From Paenibacillus sp. FSL R5-0623 (lineage in GTDB: Bacteria; Bacillota; Bacilli; Paenibacillales; Paenibacillaceae): a stretch of DNA of 64,000 bases. The stretch covers positions 3,100,001-3,164,000 of the forward strand of contig NZ_CP150233.1 of assembly GCF_037974265.1 (NCBI RefSeq), in the 5' to 3' direction. The notes beneath the pieces are model-generated. The model was not told the DNA's origin. It saw only the letters and a program-made list of their open reading frames with translations, and ran no database searches. The position numbers and the translations under genes were made by a program. Positions 44,559 to 53,363 of this stretch are shown piece after piece (the stretch's first letter is position 1; every line of letters begins with the position of its first letter).

Positions 44559-45488
44559 ATGACAGGCAGCAATGAAATGCCAATTCCGGGTAGAGAACAG
44601 GAACAAGACAATGGGCGTGCACCAACGGGATTTCGTTATATCTGGCAACAACTGATCATCAGCAAGACCGGAATGTTTGGTGCTGTGCTTGTATTGTTGG
44701 TTGTGTTAATTGCCATAGGTGCACCTCTATTGACGAGTCATGATCCGGCAGCGGTGAATCCGCTGGGCCGACTTAAACCACCAGCATGGCTTGAGGGCGG
44801 AACGGCCGAATACTGGCTGGGTACCGATAATCTCGGCAGAGACATGTGGAGTCGAATTGTATATGGTGCCCGAGTTTCCTTAATCGTGGGTATGGGTGCA
44901 GTGATTGTATCAGGAATCATTGGCGCCATTCTGGGGCTGGTATCCGGATTCTACGGGAAATGGCTGGATGCCGTCATCATGCGTGTAGGTGATGCATTCA
45001 TGGCGATTCCAACCATTCTGTTCATGCTTGTTGTGATGGCGATTGTTGGTCCCGGTATTACAACGCTGATCTTTGTCATCGGGGTGACAAACTGGGTCCC
45101 ATTCACACGTGTGGTAAGAAGTGAGGTACTTAGTATCAAGGAGCGGGATTTTGTTCATGCGGCCAGATCGATTGGTGCGAAGAATGGAAGACTGATTCTG
45201 AAACATATTCTGCCGAATATCCTTTCATCCTTTATCGTCATCTGCGGTATGAATGTCGGCACAACGATTATTATGGAAGCTTCACTCAGCTTCCTGGGTC
45301 TGGGAATCAAACCACCTGATGTATCCTGGGGAGGGATGCTCAGTGATGGTAGACAATACGTAGCAACCAGCTGGTGGGTCGCTACATTCCCGGGACTAGC
45401 GATCACATTTACCGTACTCGGTGTTATTTTCCTTGGAGATTGGCTGCGTGATGTGCTTGATCCACGTACGGAGACAACCCATAAATAA
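44559..45488 (+). CDS. Dipeptide ABC transporter permease, DppC type
   Basis: 309 residues, six predicted membrane segments. N-terminal soluble lead, then GAPLLTSHDPAAVNPLGRLK, WLGTDNLGRDMWSRIVYGAR typical for DppC, docking loop DFVHAARSIGAKNGRLILKH, and PPDVSWGGMLSDGRQY near the end. ATG 44559 has GAAGGAGGT 7 bases upstream, 16 bases after the DppB stop. No DppD/DppF ATPase genes follow, so the importer must borrow ATPases from another locus. Confidence 0.93.
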   Translation: MTGSNEMPIPGREQEQDNGRAPTGFRYIWQQLIISKTGMFGAVLVLLVVLIAIGAPLLTSHDPAAVNPLGRLKPPAWLEGGTAEYWLGTDNLGRDMWSRIVYGARVSLIVGMGAVIVSGIIGAILGLVSGFYGKWLDAVIMRVGDAFMAIPTILFMLVVMAIVGPGITTLIFVIGVTNWVPFTRVVRSEVLSIKERDFVHAARSIGAKNGRLILKHILPNILSSFIVICGMNVGTTIIMEASLSFLGLGIKPPDVSWGGMLSDGRQYVATSWWVATFPGLAITFTVLGVIFLGDWLRDVLDPRTETTHK

Positions 45489-45509
45489 ACGGAGAAGGGA
45501 GCCATCAAT

Positions 45510-47534
45510 ATGAACCAAAGACCAATTATGCCGGAGGATCTGCGTCATTATCGTTGGATCAGTCAGCCGGTGATTAGTCCTAACGGACAAGTGGCTTATG
45601 TGGAACAGACCATAGATCAGGATAAAAACGAATATAACACGCAAATTCGAGGAATTTCGCTCGACGGTGATGAAGATATTGCACTTTCGGATGGAACAAA
45701 AGATTCCTCACCTGCTTGGTCGCCGGATGGCACACAGCTCACATTCATTCGCTCAGTGGATGGGGGCAAAGGATTATGGACGCTCCATTCAGATCAAAAA
45801 GAGCCTGTCATGCTGATATCTCCCGCACGTAAAATATTGAATTATATCTGGTCGCCGAACGGGCAGTACATTGCGTTTACCAGCAAAGTACAGCCAGAGG
45901 ACCAACAGAAGAAGAAAGCTGATGACCAACAGGAGCCACCTGCACCTGTGTTGCGAGGTAAGGTCTTTGAGCGTACAACGCCGAAGGCGGAAGGGGCTGG
46001 CTGGTGGGATGGTCAATACAGTCATTTGTTTGTATATGAGATCAAAAGCGGGGAAATCACGCAGGTGACTTCCGGGCTATGGAATATCAGTGCTCCGGCG
46101 TGGTCGCCAGATAGCAAGCAGCTTTCTTTCATTTCGAAGCAATTAGAGGACGAGGAGCTTGATGCAGATCTGCTGTACTTTACGGATATATACAGCGTTC
46201 AATTGGGAGAAAGTGATCTCTTCAAAGTGACAGATTCCAGTCTGGCGATAAGCCAGTTCTCCTATTCGTCCGACGGGCAGCAGCTGATCCTGATCGCCAG
46301 TGATCGTGAGTATGGAAGCGGGAGCCACAACAGCTTATACGCTGTCCCCGTTCAGCGGGGTGTACCCAGGATAATTGCACCTCAATTAGATATGCAGATT
46401 GGTAACGCGGCGCTTGGAGATATGAAGTCGGCAGGTGCGTCACCTTCTCCTATCTCGGATAATAAGCATCCGGAACGTGGTGTATATGTACTCGGAACAC
46501 ATAACGGGAATGTGGACGTGTACAGTATTCAGGAAGATGGGGCGTGTCAATCCGTTACGGGCGCTGGTGAAAAGGATGTGTATCAGTATACCTTAACGTC
46601 AGATGGTACGTCGCTGGTTATCGCTGCGTTGACAGATGAACACCCTGGAGAGTTATATCGCGTGGATATCGACAGTGGTGAAATGTTCAGACTCACCCGC
46701 AGAAATGATGAATTCTTGGCTGAATTAGCTGTTAATGTGCCTCTACGTGTAGAGTTTAAGTCTTCCGATGGATGGCCGCTTCAAGGTTGGTTAGCCACAC
46801 CGGCAATACGCGACACCGATGGGAAACTGCCACTGATTTTGCAGATTCATGGTGGACCCCACGCGATGTATACGGGAACATACAGTCATGAAATGCAGAC
46901 ACTCGTTGCACAAGGTTATGCTGTGCTGTGGATCAATCCTCGCGGAAGTATGGGATACGGTCAGGAGTTTGCCAGAGCTTGCTGTGGCGACTTTGCCGGA
47001 GGGGATTACCGGGATCTGATGGAAGCTGTTGATTATGCCCTGGCTACATATGATTTCCTTGATGCTTCACGTCTGGGTGTGGCGGGTGGCAGTTATGGCG
47101 GAGTGATGACCAACTGGATTGTAGCGCATACCCATCGTTTCAAGGCGGCTGTAACCCAGCGATGCATCTCCAACTGGTTGTCCATGTATGGAACGAGTGA
47201 TATCGGAATTTCCTATGTTGAGGGAGTCATTGGTGGTAATCCGGCGGAAAACGCTGAATACCTGTGGTCTCGCTCACCTCTTGCCCATGCACATCACATT
47301 GAGACGCCACTTCTGATCATGCACGGAGAGCAGGACTATCGGACACCGATTGCACAAGCGGAGGAATTATATACTACGCTAAAACGATACGGCAAAAAGA
47401 CCAAACTGATTCGTTATCCGGGTTCCAACCACAGTTTACTCAAAAGCGGTAAACCTTCACTTCGGATCGATAGCTTCGAACAGGTGAATGCCTGGTTCAA
47501 TCAGTATCTCGGGAATGAGGAGGTCGAGCAATGA
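45510..47534 (+). CDS. S9 family peptidase (acylaminoacyl-peptidase/prolyl oligopeptidase-like)
   Basis: 674 residues. N-terminal beta-propeller with TolB/WD-like repeats (SPAWSPDGTQLTFI, YIWSPNGQYIAFTS, APAWSPDSKQLSFIS) and a C-terminal alpha/beta hydrolase: oxyanion region LQIHGGPHAMY, nucleophile Ser in AGGSYGG (about residue 528), Asp in HGEQDYRTP (about 610) and His in PGSNHSLL (about 642). Cytoplasmic serine peptidase that trims short or N-blocked peptides. Start ATG after GAAGGGAG. Sits downstream of the peptide importer, fitting a role in breaking down what it brings in. Confidence 0.93.
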   Translation: MNQRPIMPEDLRHYRWISQPVISPNGQVAYVEQTIDQDKNEYNTQIRGISLDGDEDIALSDGTKDSSPAWSPDGTQLTFIRSVDGGKGLWTLHSDQKEPVMLISPARKILNYIWSPNGQYIAFTSKVQPEDQQKKKADDQQEPPAPVLRGKVFERTTPKAEGAGWWDGQYSHLFVYEIKSGEITQVTSGLWNISAPAWSPDSKQLSFISKQLEDEELDADLLYFTDIYSVQLGESDLFKVTDSSLAISQFSYSSDGQQLILIASDREYGSGSHNSLYAVPVQRGVPRIIAPQLDMQIGNAALGDMKSAGASPSPISDNKHPERGVYVLGTHNGNVDVYSIQEDGACQSVTGAGEKDVYQYTLTSDGTSLVIAALTDEHPGELYRVDIDSGEMFRLTRRNDEFLAELAVNVPLRVEFKSSDGWPLQGWLATPAIRDTDGKLPLILQIHGGPHAMYTGTYSHEMQTLVAQGYAVLWINPRGSMGYGQEFARACCGDFAGGDYRDLMEAVDYALATYDFLDASRLGVAGGSYGGVMTNWIVAHTHRFKAAVTQRCISNWLSMYGTSDIGISYVEGVIGGNPAENAEYLWSRSPLAHAHHIETPLLIMHGEQDYRTPIAQAEELYTTLKRYGKKTKLIRYPGSNHSLLKSGKPSLRIDSFEQVNAWFNQYLGNEEVEQ

Positions 47535-48007
47535 GTCGAACTCAGCTGTCCATTCCTGTAGGGCTTCTTGTAGAAAATGTACTGACAAGTGGGGAATCAA
47601 AAGAAGTTATTATTGAATGTTTACAACGTCGAGACTATTCCCGTTTGTTGCCTCTGGTTAAGGAATCCGCGATGGATTTTGATGAAAGACTACAGACAGC
47701 AGATGATATCGGAGACGATTGGGAAAAGGCGATACGTCAAGGTTATGAGTTCAAGTTTTTGCATATTAACGGGTTGAAACGATTGCTCGATTTCCGGTTT
47801 GACCGTAAGGTGGATCGGGATTACGTTCAAGATGAACTGTCACTGAAGCATATTCGTCTGACCCCACAAGAGATTGAACTGCTACAATCGTTAATTGGCA
47901 GGCAATGGTTCGTGCAAGTAGAAGAAACAGAGGCAGCAGAAGAAGGCAGCAAAGAGAGTGGGTTATCCTCCCGCATTCCAGTCCGTATTCAATTGAAGTT
48001 CCCTTAA
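47531..48007 (+). CDS. Small protein of the peptide operon, unknown
   Basis: 158 residues, mostly charged and predicted helical, starting MSRTQLSIPVGLLVEN and containing LNINGLKRLLDFRFD-like helical segment and a Ser/Glu-rich tail before IPVRIQLKFP. No membrane segment, signal or catalytic motif recognised. It overlaps the S9 peptidase stop by four bases (ATGA), so it is translated with it and may be an accessory factor for the operon. Followed by a strong terminator. Confidence 0.75.
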   Translation: MSRTQLSIPVGLLVENVLTSGESKEVIIECLQRRDYSRLLPLVKESAMDFDERLQTADDIGDDWEKAIRQGYEFKFLHINGLKRLLDFRFDRKVDRDYVQDELSLKHIRLTPQEIELLQSLIGRQWFVQVEETEAAEEGSKESGLSSRIPVRIQLKFP

Positions 48008-48020
48008 TATAGACCAAGAA

Positions 48021-48046
48021 GAAGCCGCGATGATCGCGGCTTTTTT
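48021..48046 (+). terminator. Terminator of the peptide operon
   Basis: AAGCCGCGA pairs with TCGCGGCTT across TGA, followed by TTTTTT. Confidence 0.88.
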
Positions 48047-48086
48047 GGTATGTACAGATAGAAATGAGGACGGCTGAATTCAAAAG

Positions 48087-48115
48087 TTGAAATCGGACTC
48101 AATATGATTTATATT
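48087..48115 (+). promoter_or_regulatory. Sigma-A type promoter of the Asp23 gene
   Basis: TTGAAA (48087-48092) and TATATT (48110-48115) with a 17-base spacer, about 60 bases before the start codon. Confidence 0.5.
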
Positions 48116-48173
48116 TATATTAAATGATACTATTATATATCAAAAATAAAAGGTGTAAAGAGGGGGACCTAGG

Positions 48174-48536
48174 ATGTCCATTCAAAATGTTCTGGGAAAA
48201 ATTCAAATATCGGATGATGTGATCTCCAAAATTGTCGGCAAGATCGCGAATACTACCAGTGAGATTTCCTCCATGTCGACAGGACTTATAGAAGGGGTCA
48301 CCAAAAAGTGGAGCGGGAAAAGTCTGCAAAATGGCATAGATATCCGCAAGGTAGAATCAAGATTGGAGATAAACGTAAAGGTTGTCGTTTGTTATGGAAC
48401 AAAAGTGCATGAAGTCTGCAGGGAATTGCAAAACAATGTGAGATTACATGTGGAACAGCTGACCGGGTTAACCATTGATACGGTGAATGTGATCGTTGAG
48501 GGGTTATCATTTAACCAACCTGCTGCCAAGCTTTAA
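48174..48536 (+). CDS. Asp23/Gls24 family envelope stress response protein
   Basis: 120 residues. Pattern IQISDDVISKIVGKIANTTS, GIDIRKVESRLEINVKVVV and YGTKVHEVCRELQNNVRLHVEQLTGL followed by VNVIVEGLSF is that of Asp23/Gls24 proteins, small cytoplasmic or membrane-associated factors linked to cell-envelope and alkaline stress. ATG 48174 after GAGGGGGACC. Own promoter upstream. Downstream GNAT gene starts after 32 bases and may share the transcript. Confidence 0.88.
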   Translation: MSIQNVLGKIQISDDVISKIVGKIANTTSEISSMSTGLIEGVTKKWSGKSLQNGIDIRKVESRLEINVKVVVCYGTKVHEVCRELQNNVRLHVEQLTGLTIDTVNVIVEGLSFNQPAAKL

Positions 48537-48568
48537 TCCAATTTCAGCTACCTAGAGGAGTGACAGCG

Positions 48569-49177
48569 ATGAATAAGATTTCCATAACAAAAGCCAGTCC
48601 ACAATCATTAGTCGGCGGGCAACTAAATCAGATGGCACTTGAATATATGGCCTATTCGCTTGCAGGTACCAAGGATAAAGGCATTATAGAAAAAACATTT
48701 AACAAGTTATGGCGTTCGAATCAGAACCGATTCAGTCACCAATATGCTTATGAAGCTAAAATGGGTAACCAAACGCTGGGCATGATCATGTGTTATCCGG
48801 CCACTATAATGAACAAACTTGCTTTACCAACGTTCTCCAAACTGTTTGAACTTCGTAAATGGAGCTTGATTAAGTATAATCTCCAACACTGGAAAGAGTT
48901 CTACTCCATGGTGACATTAAAAGAAGCGGAGAACGACGAGTACCACATCGGGACACTGGCTACGTTGCCTGAAAGCAGAGGACTTGGTGTAGGGACACAG
49001 CTCATTCATTTTGCTGAGGAGCAAGCTATAACACAAGGTCTGTCCAAATCTTCACTTACAGTTAAAAAGGAAAATCTACTAGCTATTAAACTCTACGAGC
49101 GTTTGGGATACCAAAGTGTAGGGGAAATCAATAAACCTTCGTTATCCCTGTATAGGATGTCCAAAAAACTGGTGTAA
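48569..49177 (+). CDS. GNAT-family N-acetyltransferase
   Basis: 202 residues. Acetyl-CoA-binding motif A in HIGTLATLPESRGLGVGTQLI (Q/RxxGxG/A, across about residues 129-148) and motif B region NLLAIKLYERLGYQSVGE. Substrate unknown. ATG 48569 follows AGAGGAGTGACAGCG; a GTG at 48560 lies inside that ribosome site and is rejected. Probably follows the Asp23 gene in one transcript. Confidence 0.87.
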   Translation: MNKISITKASPQSLVGGQLNQMALEYMAYSLAGTKDKGIIEKTFNKLWRSNQNRFSHQYAYEAKMGNQTLGMIMCYPATIMNKLALPTFSKLFELRKWSLIKYNLQHWKEFYSMVTLKEAENDEYHIGTLATLPESRGLGVGTQLIHFAEEQAITQGLSKSSLTVKKENLLAIKLYERLGYQSVGEINKPSLSLYRMSKKLV

Positions 49178-49429
49178 TGCTTTTGGATAGGAATAGAACA
49201 AGCAGCTAACTGGAGAGTTTCACATATATAAGCCCACATTGGAACAGTTAAAAGTGTGAGCTGGAGGGGCGCTTTATGCGTTCCTTTTTTAGTTTTCAGA
49301 TTTTTCTCATAAAAAAAGTAACTTGACTTTTGTAGGTGTTTAAGCAGGTACTTGACAGGGGTGTGGTATAGTATAAAAAGTTCATTTAATGAAGAAAGAC
49401 GGAGAAATATACAATGTGGGGTGTAACCA

Positions 49430-50035
49430 GTGTATCAATATAAGGATCAGGAATATGAAGCAGTACATTTTGAGGGACGTGATCTGCGCTATGGAGAACT
49501 TATAAGTTGTGTTTTCAAGCAGTGTACATTTATGAACGCTTCTATGGAAGAAATCGAAACGAGTAACTGTCGTTTTATTGAGTGTGACTTCAAAGGGGCT
49601 TCCATGAATGGTTCGATTCATACGGAATCGGCTTTTGAAAACTGCACCTTCGGTGGTGCGAATCTCTTTGCTTCCAAATTCAGCTCCTGCAAGATGACAG
49701 GTTCAGACTTTTCAGGTGCGCAAATGGATGGCATTACCCTGAGTCAGGGCGATTGGTCCTATACAAATCTGAGACATACACGTTTGGGGAAACAGGATCT
49801 GCGAGGAATTCGTTTCTTTGAGGCTGACTTTACGGACACGGATTTCACCAAAGCGGATTTGAGAGAATGTGATCTTACCCGAGTTGTATTAAGCAGAGCC
49901 AAGCTGCAAGGAGCCGATCTTAGAGGGGCTAACCTGGAAGGCATCGATCTGAAATCACTCGATATCAAAGGCGTACGTTTGGATCGCGAACAAGCCGTTC
50001 TGTTTGTACGCTCGTATGGTGCGAAAGTAGATTGA
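49430..50035 (+). CDS. Pentapeptide repeat protein
   Basis: 201 residues, nearly all A(D/N)LxX pentapeptides: CTFGGANLFASKF, MTGSDFSGAQMDG, LRGIRFFEADFTDTDFTKADL and GADLRGANLEGIDL. The right-handed quadrilateral beta-helix can mimic DNA; relatives (McbG, Qnr, MfpA) bind DNA gyrase. Whether this one protects gyrase cannot be told from sequence. The GTG start at 49430 has weak upstream purines (GGGGTG). Single gene with terminator at 50055. Confidence 0.88.
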   Translation: MYQYKDQEYEAVHFEGRDLRYGELISCVFKQCTFMNASMEEIETSNCRFIECDFKGASMNGSIHTESAFENCTFGGANLFASKFSSCKMTGSDFSGAQMDGITLSQGDWSYTNLRHTRLGKQDLRGIRFFEADFTDTDFTKADLRECDLTRVVLSRAKLQGADLRGANLEGIDLKSLDIKGVRLDREQAVLFVRSYGAKVD

Positions 50036-50054
50036 GTTGAACATACACAGCAGC

Positions 50055-50079
50055 AAGCCGCCCTTAAGGCGGCTTTTTT
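50055..50079 (+). terminator. Terminator of the pentapeptide gene
   Basis: AAGCCGCC (50055-50062) pairs with GGCGGCTT (50068-50075), then T residues. Confidence 0.9.
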
Positions 50080-50172
50080 GACGTTAAAGCTTTCCCATTC
50101 AAGCAAATTGGCAGGAATAAGAGATCTAAACCAGAAGTAGTTAACATAAGTTTCAACTAAAAGGAGGTTATC

Positions 50173-50556
50173 ATGACAGTCACATTAATTATTATTGTTG
50201 CTATTATTGTCTTTGGGCTTATAACAGGCACGGTCATTACGATTATGGCATTTAAACTGTTACGTAACAATAAAGAGAATCATCACCTTCGCAAGAGCAT
50301 TCTGATGGACGGAATTCCAACAGAAGCAATAATTCATGATATTGTACAGACATCATCCAGTATGGATGGAAGGCCGGGCGTGCGATTGGATTTGACTGTA
50401 ACCCAAGTTGACGGCCGCACCTTTCCGACAATTGTAGAGACTTATATTCCAATTACACATATTCCCCATTTTCAGAAAGGAAATGTCATTAACGTAAGAT
50501 ACATTGCGATGGGGAATGAACGAAAAGTTGAGGTAGAGGATGCCTACCTTCCGTAA
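50173..50556 (+). CDS. Small membrane-anchored protein, unknown
   Basis: 127 residues. One N-terminal membrane segment (LIIIVAIIVFGLITGTVITI) followed by a soluble beta-rich domain with GIPTEAIIHDIVQT, GVRLDLTVTQVDGRTF and KGNVINVRYIAMGNERKVEV, resembling the small OB-like modules of DUF3592-type proteins; the match is by feel. ATG 50173 follows AAAAGGAGGTTATC. Function not known. Confidence 0.75.
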   Translation: MTVTLIIIVAIIVFGLITGTVITIMAFKLLRNNKENHHLRKSILMDGIPTEAIIHDIVQTSSSMDGRPGVRLDLTVTQVDGRTFPTIVETYIPITHIPHFQKGNVINVRYIAMGNERKVEVEDAYLP

Positions 50557-50650
50557 GGTGTATCTATTGGCTGGCCTGCCTTGACCCATGGCGTATTCCA
50601 TGTTAAGTTTTCTGTAATAAATTGTGAGTTTTCAAAGGGGGTATGGAGTG

Positions 50651-50779
50651 ATGACAGAATTAGAGGTTGTGGATGTTTATGTGGGCCTGTCAACGAACAT
50701 GAACAGTGGCATGGTTCACAATATGACTAATCAGAATCTGACACTTTATCCTCCTATGCATAGATCTACTTGGCGCTGA
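50651..50779 (+). CDS. Candidate 42-residue leader peptide of the ABC-F gene
   Basis: ATG 50651 with AAAGGGGG 9 bases upstream opens a 42-codon frame ending at TGA 50777-50779. Its stop lies in the loop of an intrinsic-terminator-like hairpin (50768-50796), about 150 bases before an ABC-F gene. This layout is like ribosome-mediated attenuators of ABC-F resistance genes. The peptide is not recognised and may simply be an unrelated small gene. Confidence 0.4.
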   Translation: MTELEVVDVYVGLSTNMNSGMVHNMTNQNLTLYPPMHRSTWR

Positions 50780-50806
50780 GTGGTTTATCGCCAGGTTTCT
50801 TTTATT
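50768..50806 (+). terminator. Terminator/attenuator upstream of the ABC-F gene
   Basis: ACTTGGCG (50768-50775) pairs with CGCCAGGT (50789-50796, one T-G wobble) across a 13-base loop that carries the stop codon of the small frame; TTCTTTTATT follows. Confidence 0.6.
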
Positions 50807-50925
50807 GTATAAGCGAATCTAAATTCTGATTATGTTCAAATATTAAAGTGAGGGAATCCATGCCATGTTCCATGGTGAAATCCCGTCAGTTTACTTTTAT
50901 ATTTCACATAAAAAGGATGATATGC

Positions 50926-52404
50926 ATGTCTTTAATCAACGTTACCAACCTGACCTTTGCCTATGAAGGCAGTTACGATAATATATTTGAAAATGTTAGT
51001 TTTCAGTTGGATTCCGATTGGAAATTGGGTTTTACCGGAAGGAACGGCAGGGGCAAAACGACATTCCTTAATCTGTTGCTTGGCAAATATGAATACAGCG
51101 GACATATCTCTGCGAATGTTAGCTTTGAATACTTTCCTTACCAGGTAGAAGATAAGGGAGCCATGACCGTTGATGTCATCGGTGTGATTCATCCTGAATA
51201 TCTGCTCTGGCAAGTTGTGCGCGAGCTTAACCTGTTGAAAGTGTCAGAAGATGTATTGTATCGGCCTTTCGATACGTTATCCAACGGAGAACAAACAAAG
51301 GTGATGCTGGCTGCTTTGTTCCTGAAGGATAATCGGTTTCTGCTCATTGATGAACCTACCAATCATCTTGATCTTCATGCGAGACAAATTGTAGGTGATT
51401 ATCTCCGCAGCAAGAGTGGATTTATTTTGGTATCTCACGATCGATCCTTTCTGGATCACAGCGTGGACCATATCCTTTCCATTAATAAAAGTAACATCGA
51501 GATTCAGAAAGGCAATTTCTCCGCTTGGTGGGAAAATAAAAGAAGGCAAGATCAGTTTGAACTTGCGAGTAATGAGAAATTAATAAAGGATATCAAACGT
51601 TTATCCGATTCAGCCAAACGGACCGGTGGATGGTCGCATGAAGTTGAAAAGACCAAAAATGGTACGAGAAATTCCGGCTCCAAGGTGGATAAAGGATATA
51701 TTGGGCACAAGGCTGCCAAAATGATGAAACGTTCCAAAAATATTGAACAAAGGCAGCAATCTGCGATTCAAGAGAAATCCAAACTTCTCAAAAACATCGA
51801 GAGTGCAGAACGTTTACAGATTCATCAGCTGGATTTTCACAAGCAGGAACTTGTCGAATTGGAACATGTGTCGATATCATACGGCTCCAATACGGTGTGT
51901 AAGGATGTCAGTATCATGGTTGAACAAGGGGATCGTATTGCCCTGTACGGTAAAAATGGATCTGGCAAATCAAGTATTCTTAAACTGATCTGTGGTAAAG
52001 GTATTGCTTATACAGGCCTTTTCCGTAAGGATCATCAGCTTAAAATCTCATATGTGTCGCAGGACACGACCGATCTCGGAGGACATTTATCTGAGTATGC
52101 AGCCACACAGGGGATTGATGAAAGCCTGTTTAAATCGATACTTCGAAAGTTGGATTTTTCCAGACTGCAATTGGAGAAAGATATCTCAACGTTTAGCGCA
52201 GGGCAAAAAAAGAAAGTGCTCATTGCCAAAAGTCTTAGTGAGAAAGCTCATCTGCACATTTGGGATGAACCACTAAACTTTGTAGATGTTATTTCACGTA
52301 TGCAGATCGAAGACTTACTCTTGGAATACTCGCCAACCCTGCTTTTTGTAGAGCATGATCGTGAATTTTGTACAAATATCGCAACGAGAATCATCGAACT
52401 GTAA
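50926..52404 (+). CDS. ABC-F protein, Lsa/Vga-like (ribosome protection type)
   Basis: 492 residues, two ABC domains without membrane segments. First: Walker A GRNGRGKTT, signature LSNGEQTK, Walker B FLLIDEPTNHLD, H-loop LVSHDRSF. Long basic interdomain linker (about residues 185-290). Second: GKNGSGKSS, FSAGQKKK, LHIWDEPLNFVD, FVEHDREF. The signatures and length match Lsa/Vga/Sal-type ABC-F proteins, which displace lincosamide, streptogramin A or pleuromutilin drugs from the ribosome; drug range here is untested. ATG 50926 has AAAAGGA 8-9 bases upstream; in-frame starts at 50860 (after GAGGGA) are possible. Attenuator-like leader upstream. Confidence 0.87.
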   Translation: MSLINVTNLTFAYEGSYDNIFENVSFQLDSDWKLGFTGRNGRGKTTFLNLLLGKYEYSGHISANVSFEYFPYQVEDKGAMTVDVIGVIHPEYLLWQVVRELNLLKVSEDVLYRPFDTLSNGEQTKVMLAALFLKDNRFLLIDEPTNHLDLHARQIVGDYLRSKSGFILVSHDRSFLDHSVDHILSINKSNIEIQKGNFSAWWENKRRQDQFELASNEKLIKDIKRLSDSAKRTGGWSHEVEKTKNGTRNSGSKVDKGYIGHKAAKMMKRSKNIEQRQQSAIQEKSKLLKNIESAERLQIHQLDFHKQELVELEHVSISYGSNTVCKDVSIMVEQGDRIALYGKNGSGKSSILKLICGKGIAYTGLFRKDHQLKISYVSQDTTDLGGHLSEYAATQGIDESLFKSILRKLDFSRLQLEKDISTFSAGQKKKVLIAKSLSEKAHLHIWDEPLNFVDVISRMQIEDLLLEYSPTLLFVEHDREFCTNIATRIIEL

Positions 52405-52430
52405 GTAACGGGAAAGATAAACCATGCTAA

Positions 52431-52452
52431 GAGCCGCCAAATGGCGGCTTTT
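52431..52452 (+). terminator. Terminator of the ABC-F gene
   Basis: AGCCGCCA pairs with TGGCGGCT across AA-rich loop, then TTTT. Confidence 0.8.
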
Positions 52453-52492
52453 AGTATTACTAGTGAGGAAATATGCTATAATTTTATAATCT

Positions 52493-52513
52493 CATCCAAT
52501 CATATGATGGATG
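52493..52513. promoter_or_regulatory. Near-palindromic operator candidate of the TetR gene
   Basis: CATCCAATCATATGATGGATG is a palindrome except for one extra A; it follows TATAAT (52485-52490) and precedes the TetR start by about 40 bases, a usual place for an autoregulatory TetR operator. Confidence 0.55.
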
Positions 52514-52555
52514 ATCAGATCAATTGTAGACTAATTCGCCAAGAGGTGTAATACA

Positions 52556-53122
52556 ATGAAAAAAGAAATGACTACAATCAAACAAACCAGGCTGCATTCC
52601 ATTCTGGATGAGGCCACCAAGTTGCTGATTGAAAAACCGAATGCTTCCATGAATGAAATTGCAGAATCTGCAAAAATCGGGATCGCTACGTTACATCGAT
52701 ACGTGGAAAGTCGCGAACAGCTTATGGTATATCTCGGATTACGTGCAATCGAGGTGGTCAGTGAGACCATGAAAGAAATCCAACTGGATGAGGAGCACTG
52801 TGAAAAGTACATACCCGAGCTGATCGAGGCGCTGATTCCATTAGGCGACAAAATTTATTTTCTGGCTCATGACACCACCATTAACTATAATCCCGAGATT
52901 GAAGGAGCAGATCTGAAACTAAGAGAACCGGTACTCCATGCGGTCGGTCTGTTACAACAGAAAGGTTATTTCCGCTCCGATCTCGATAAAACCTGGATTG
53001 TCGATGTGCTGTATTCCATCATGTTCCTGACGTGGCAGCAGGTTGTAAGTGGTCATATCGCGAGAAAAGCAGCCCCTGCGCTTGTGGTGGATACGTTTTA
53101 TCATGGATTTAAGCAGAGGTGA
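52556..53122 (+). CDS. TetR/AcrR-family regulator
   Basis: 188 residues. N-terminal helix-turn-helix: RLHSILDEATKLLIEKPNAS, MNEIAESAKIGIATLHRYVE, then REQLMVYLGLRAIEVV; C-terminal ligand and dimer domain with VLYSIMFLTWQQVVSGH. Controls an unknown target, possibly itself via 52493. The neighbour upstream is the ABC-F gene, but it has its own leader and terminator, so a link is not shown. ATG 52556 after AAGAGGTG. Confidence 0.88.
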   Translation: MKKEMTTIKQTRLHSILDEATKLLIEKPNASMNEIAESAKIGIATLHRYVESREQLMVYLGLRAIEVVSETMKEIQLDEEHCEKYIPELIEALIPLGDKIYFLAHDTTINYNPEIEGADLKLREPVLHAVGLLQQKGYFRSDLDKTWIVDVLYSIMFLTWQQVVSGHIARKAAPALVVDTFYHGFKQR

Positions 53123-53183
53123 AAATAGGGGTGAGACTAACTCAACAGCATCAGCTCGTTACTCAATGACCAAATGATTTCAT

Positions 53184-53210
53184 AAAGTCGCTAATTTAGC
53201 GGCTTTTTTT
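53184..53210 (+). terminator. Terminator of the TetR gene
   Basis: AAGTCGCTA pairs with TAGCGGCTT (one G-T), followed by T residues. Confidence 0.8.
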
Positions 53211-53363
53211 GCTTGTTTACATGTATAAGACCTGTTCAAGCAGAGATATTGAACTAATCTATTCTAGGTATCCGAGAATTTAGCAAAACCAACTATAAAC
53301 AAAATGAACGATTACATAACATTATTTGTCTTATTAATGAAAACACGGCAAAGGGGGGATAGA

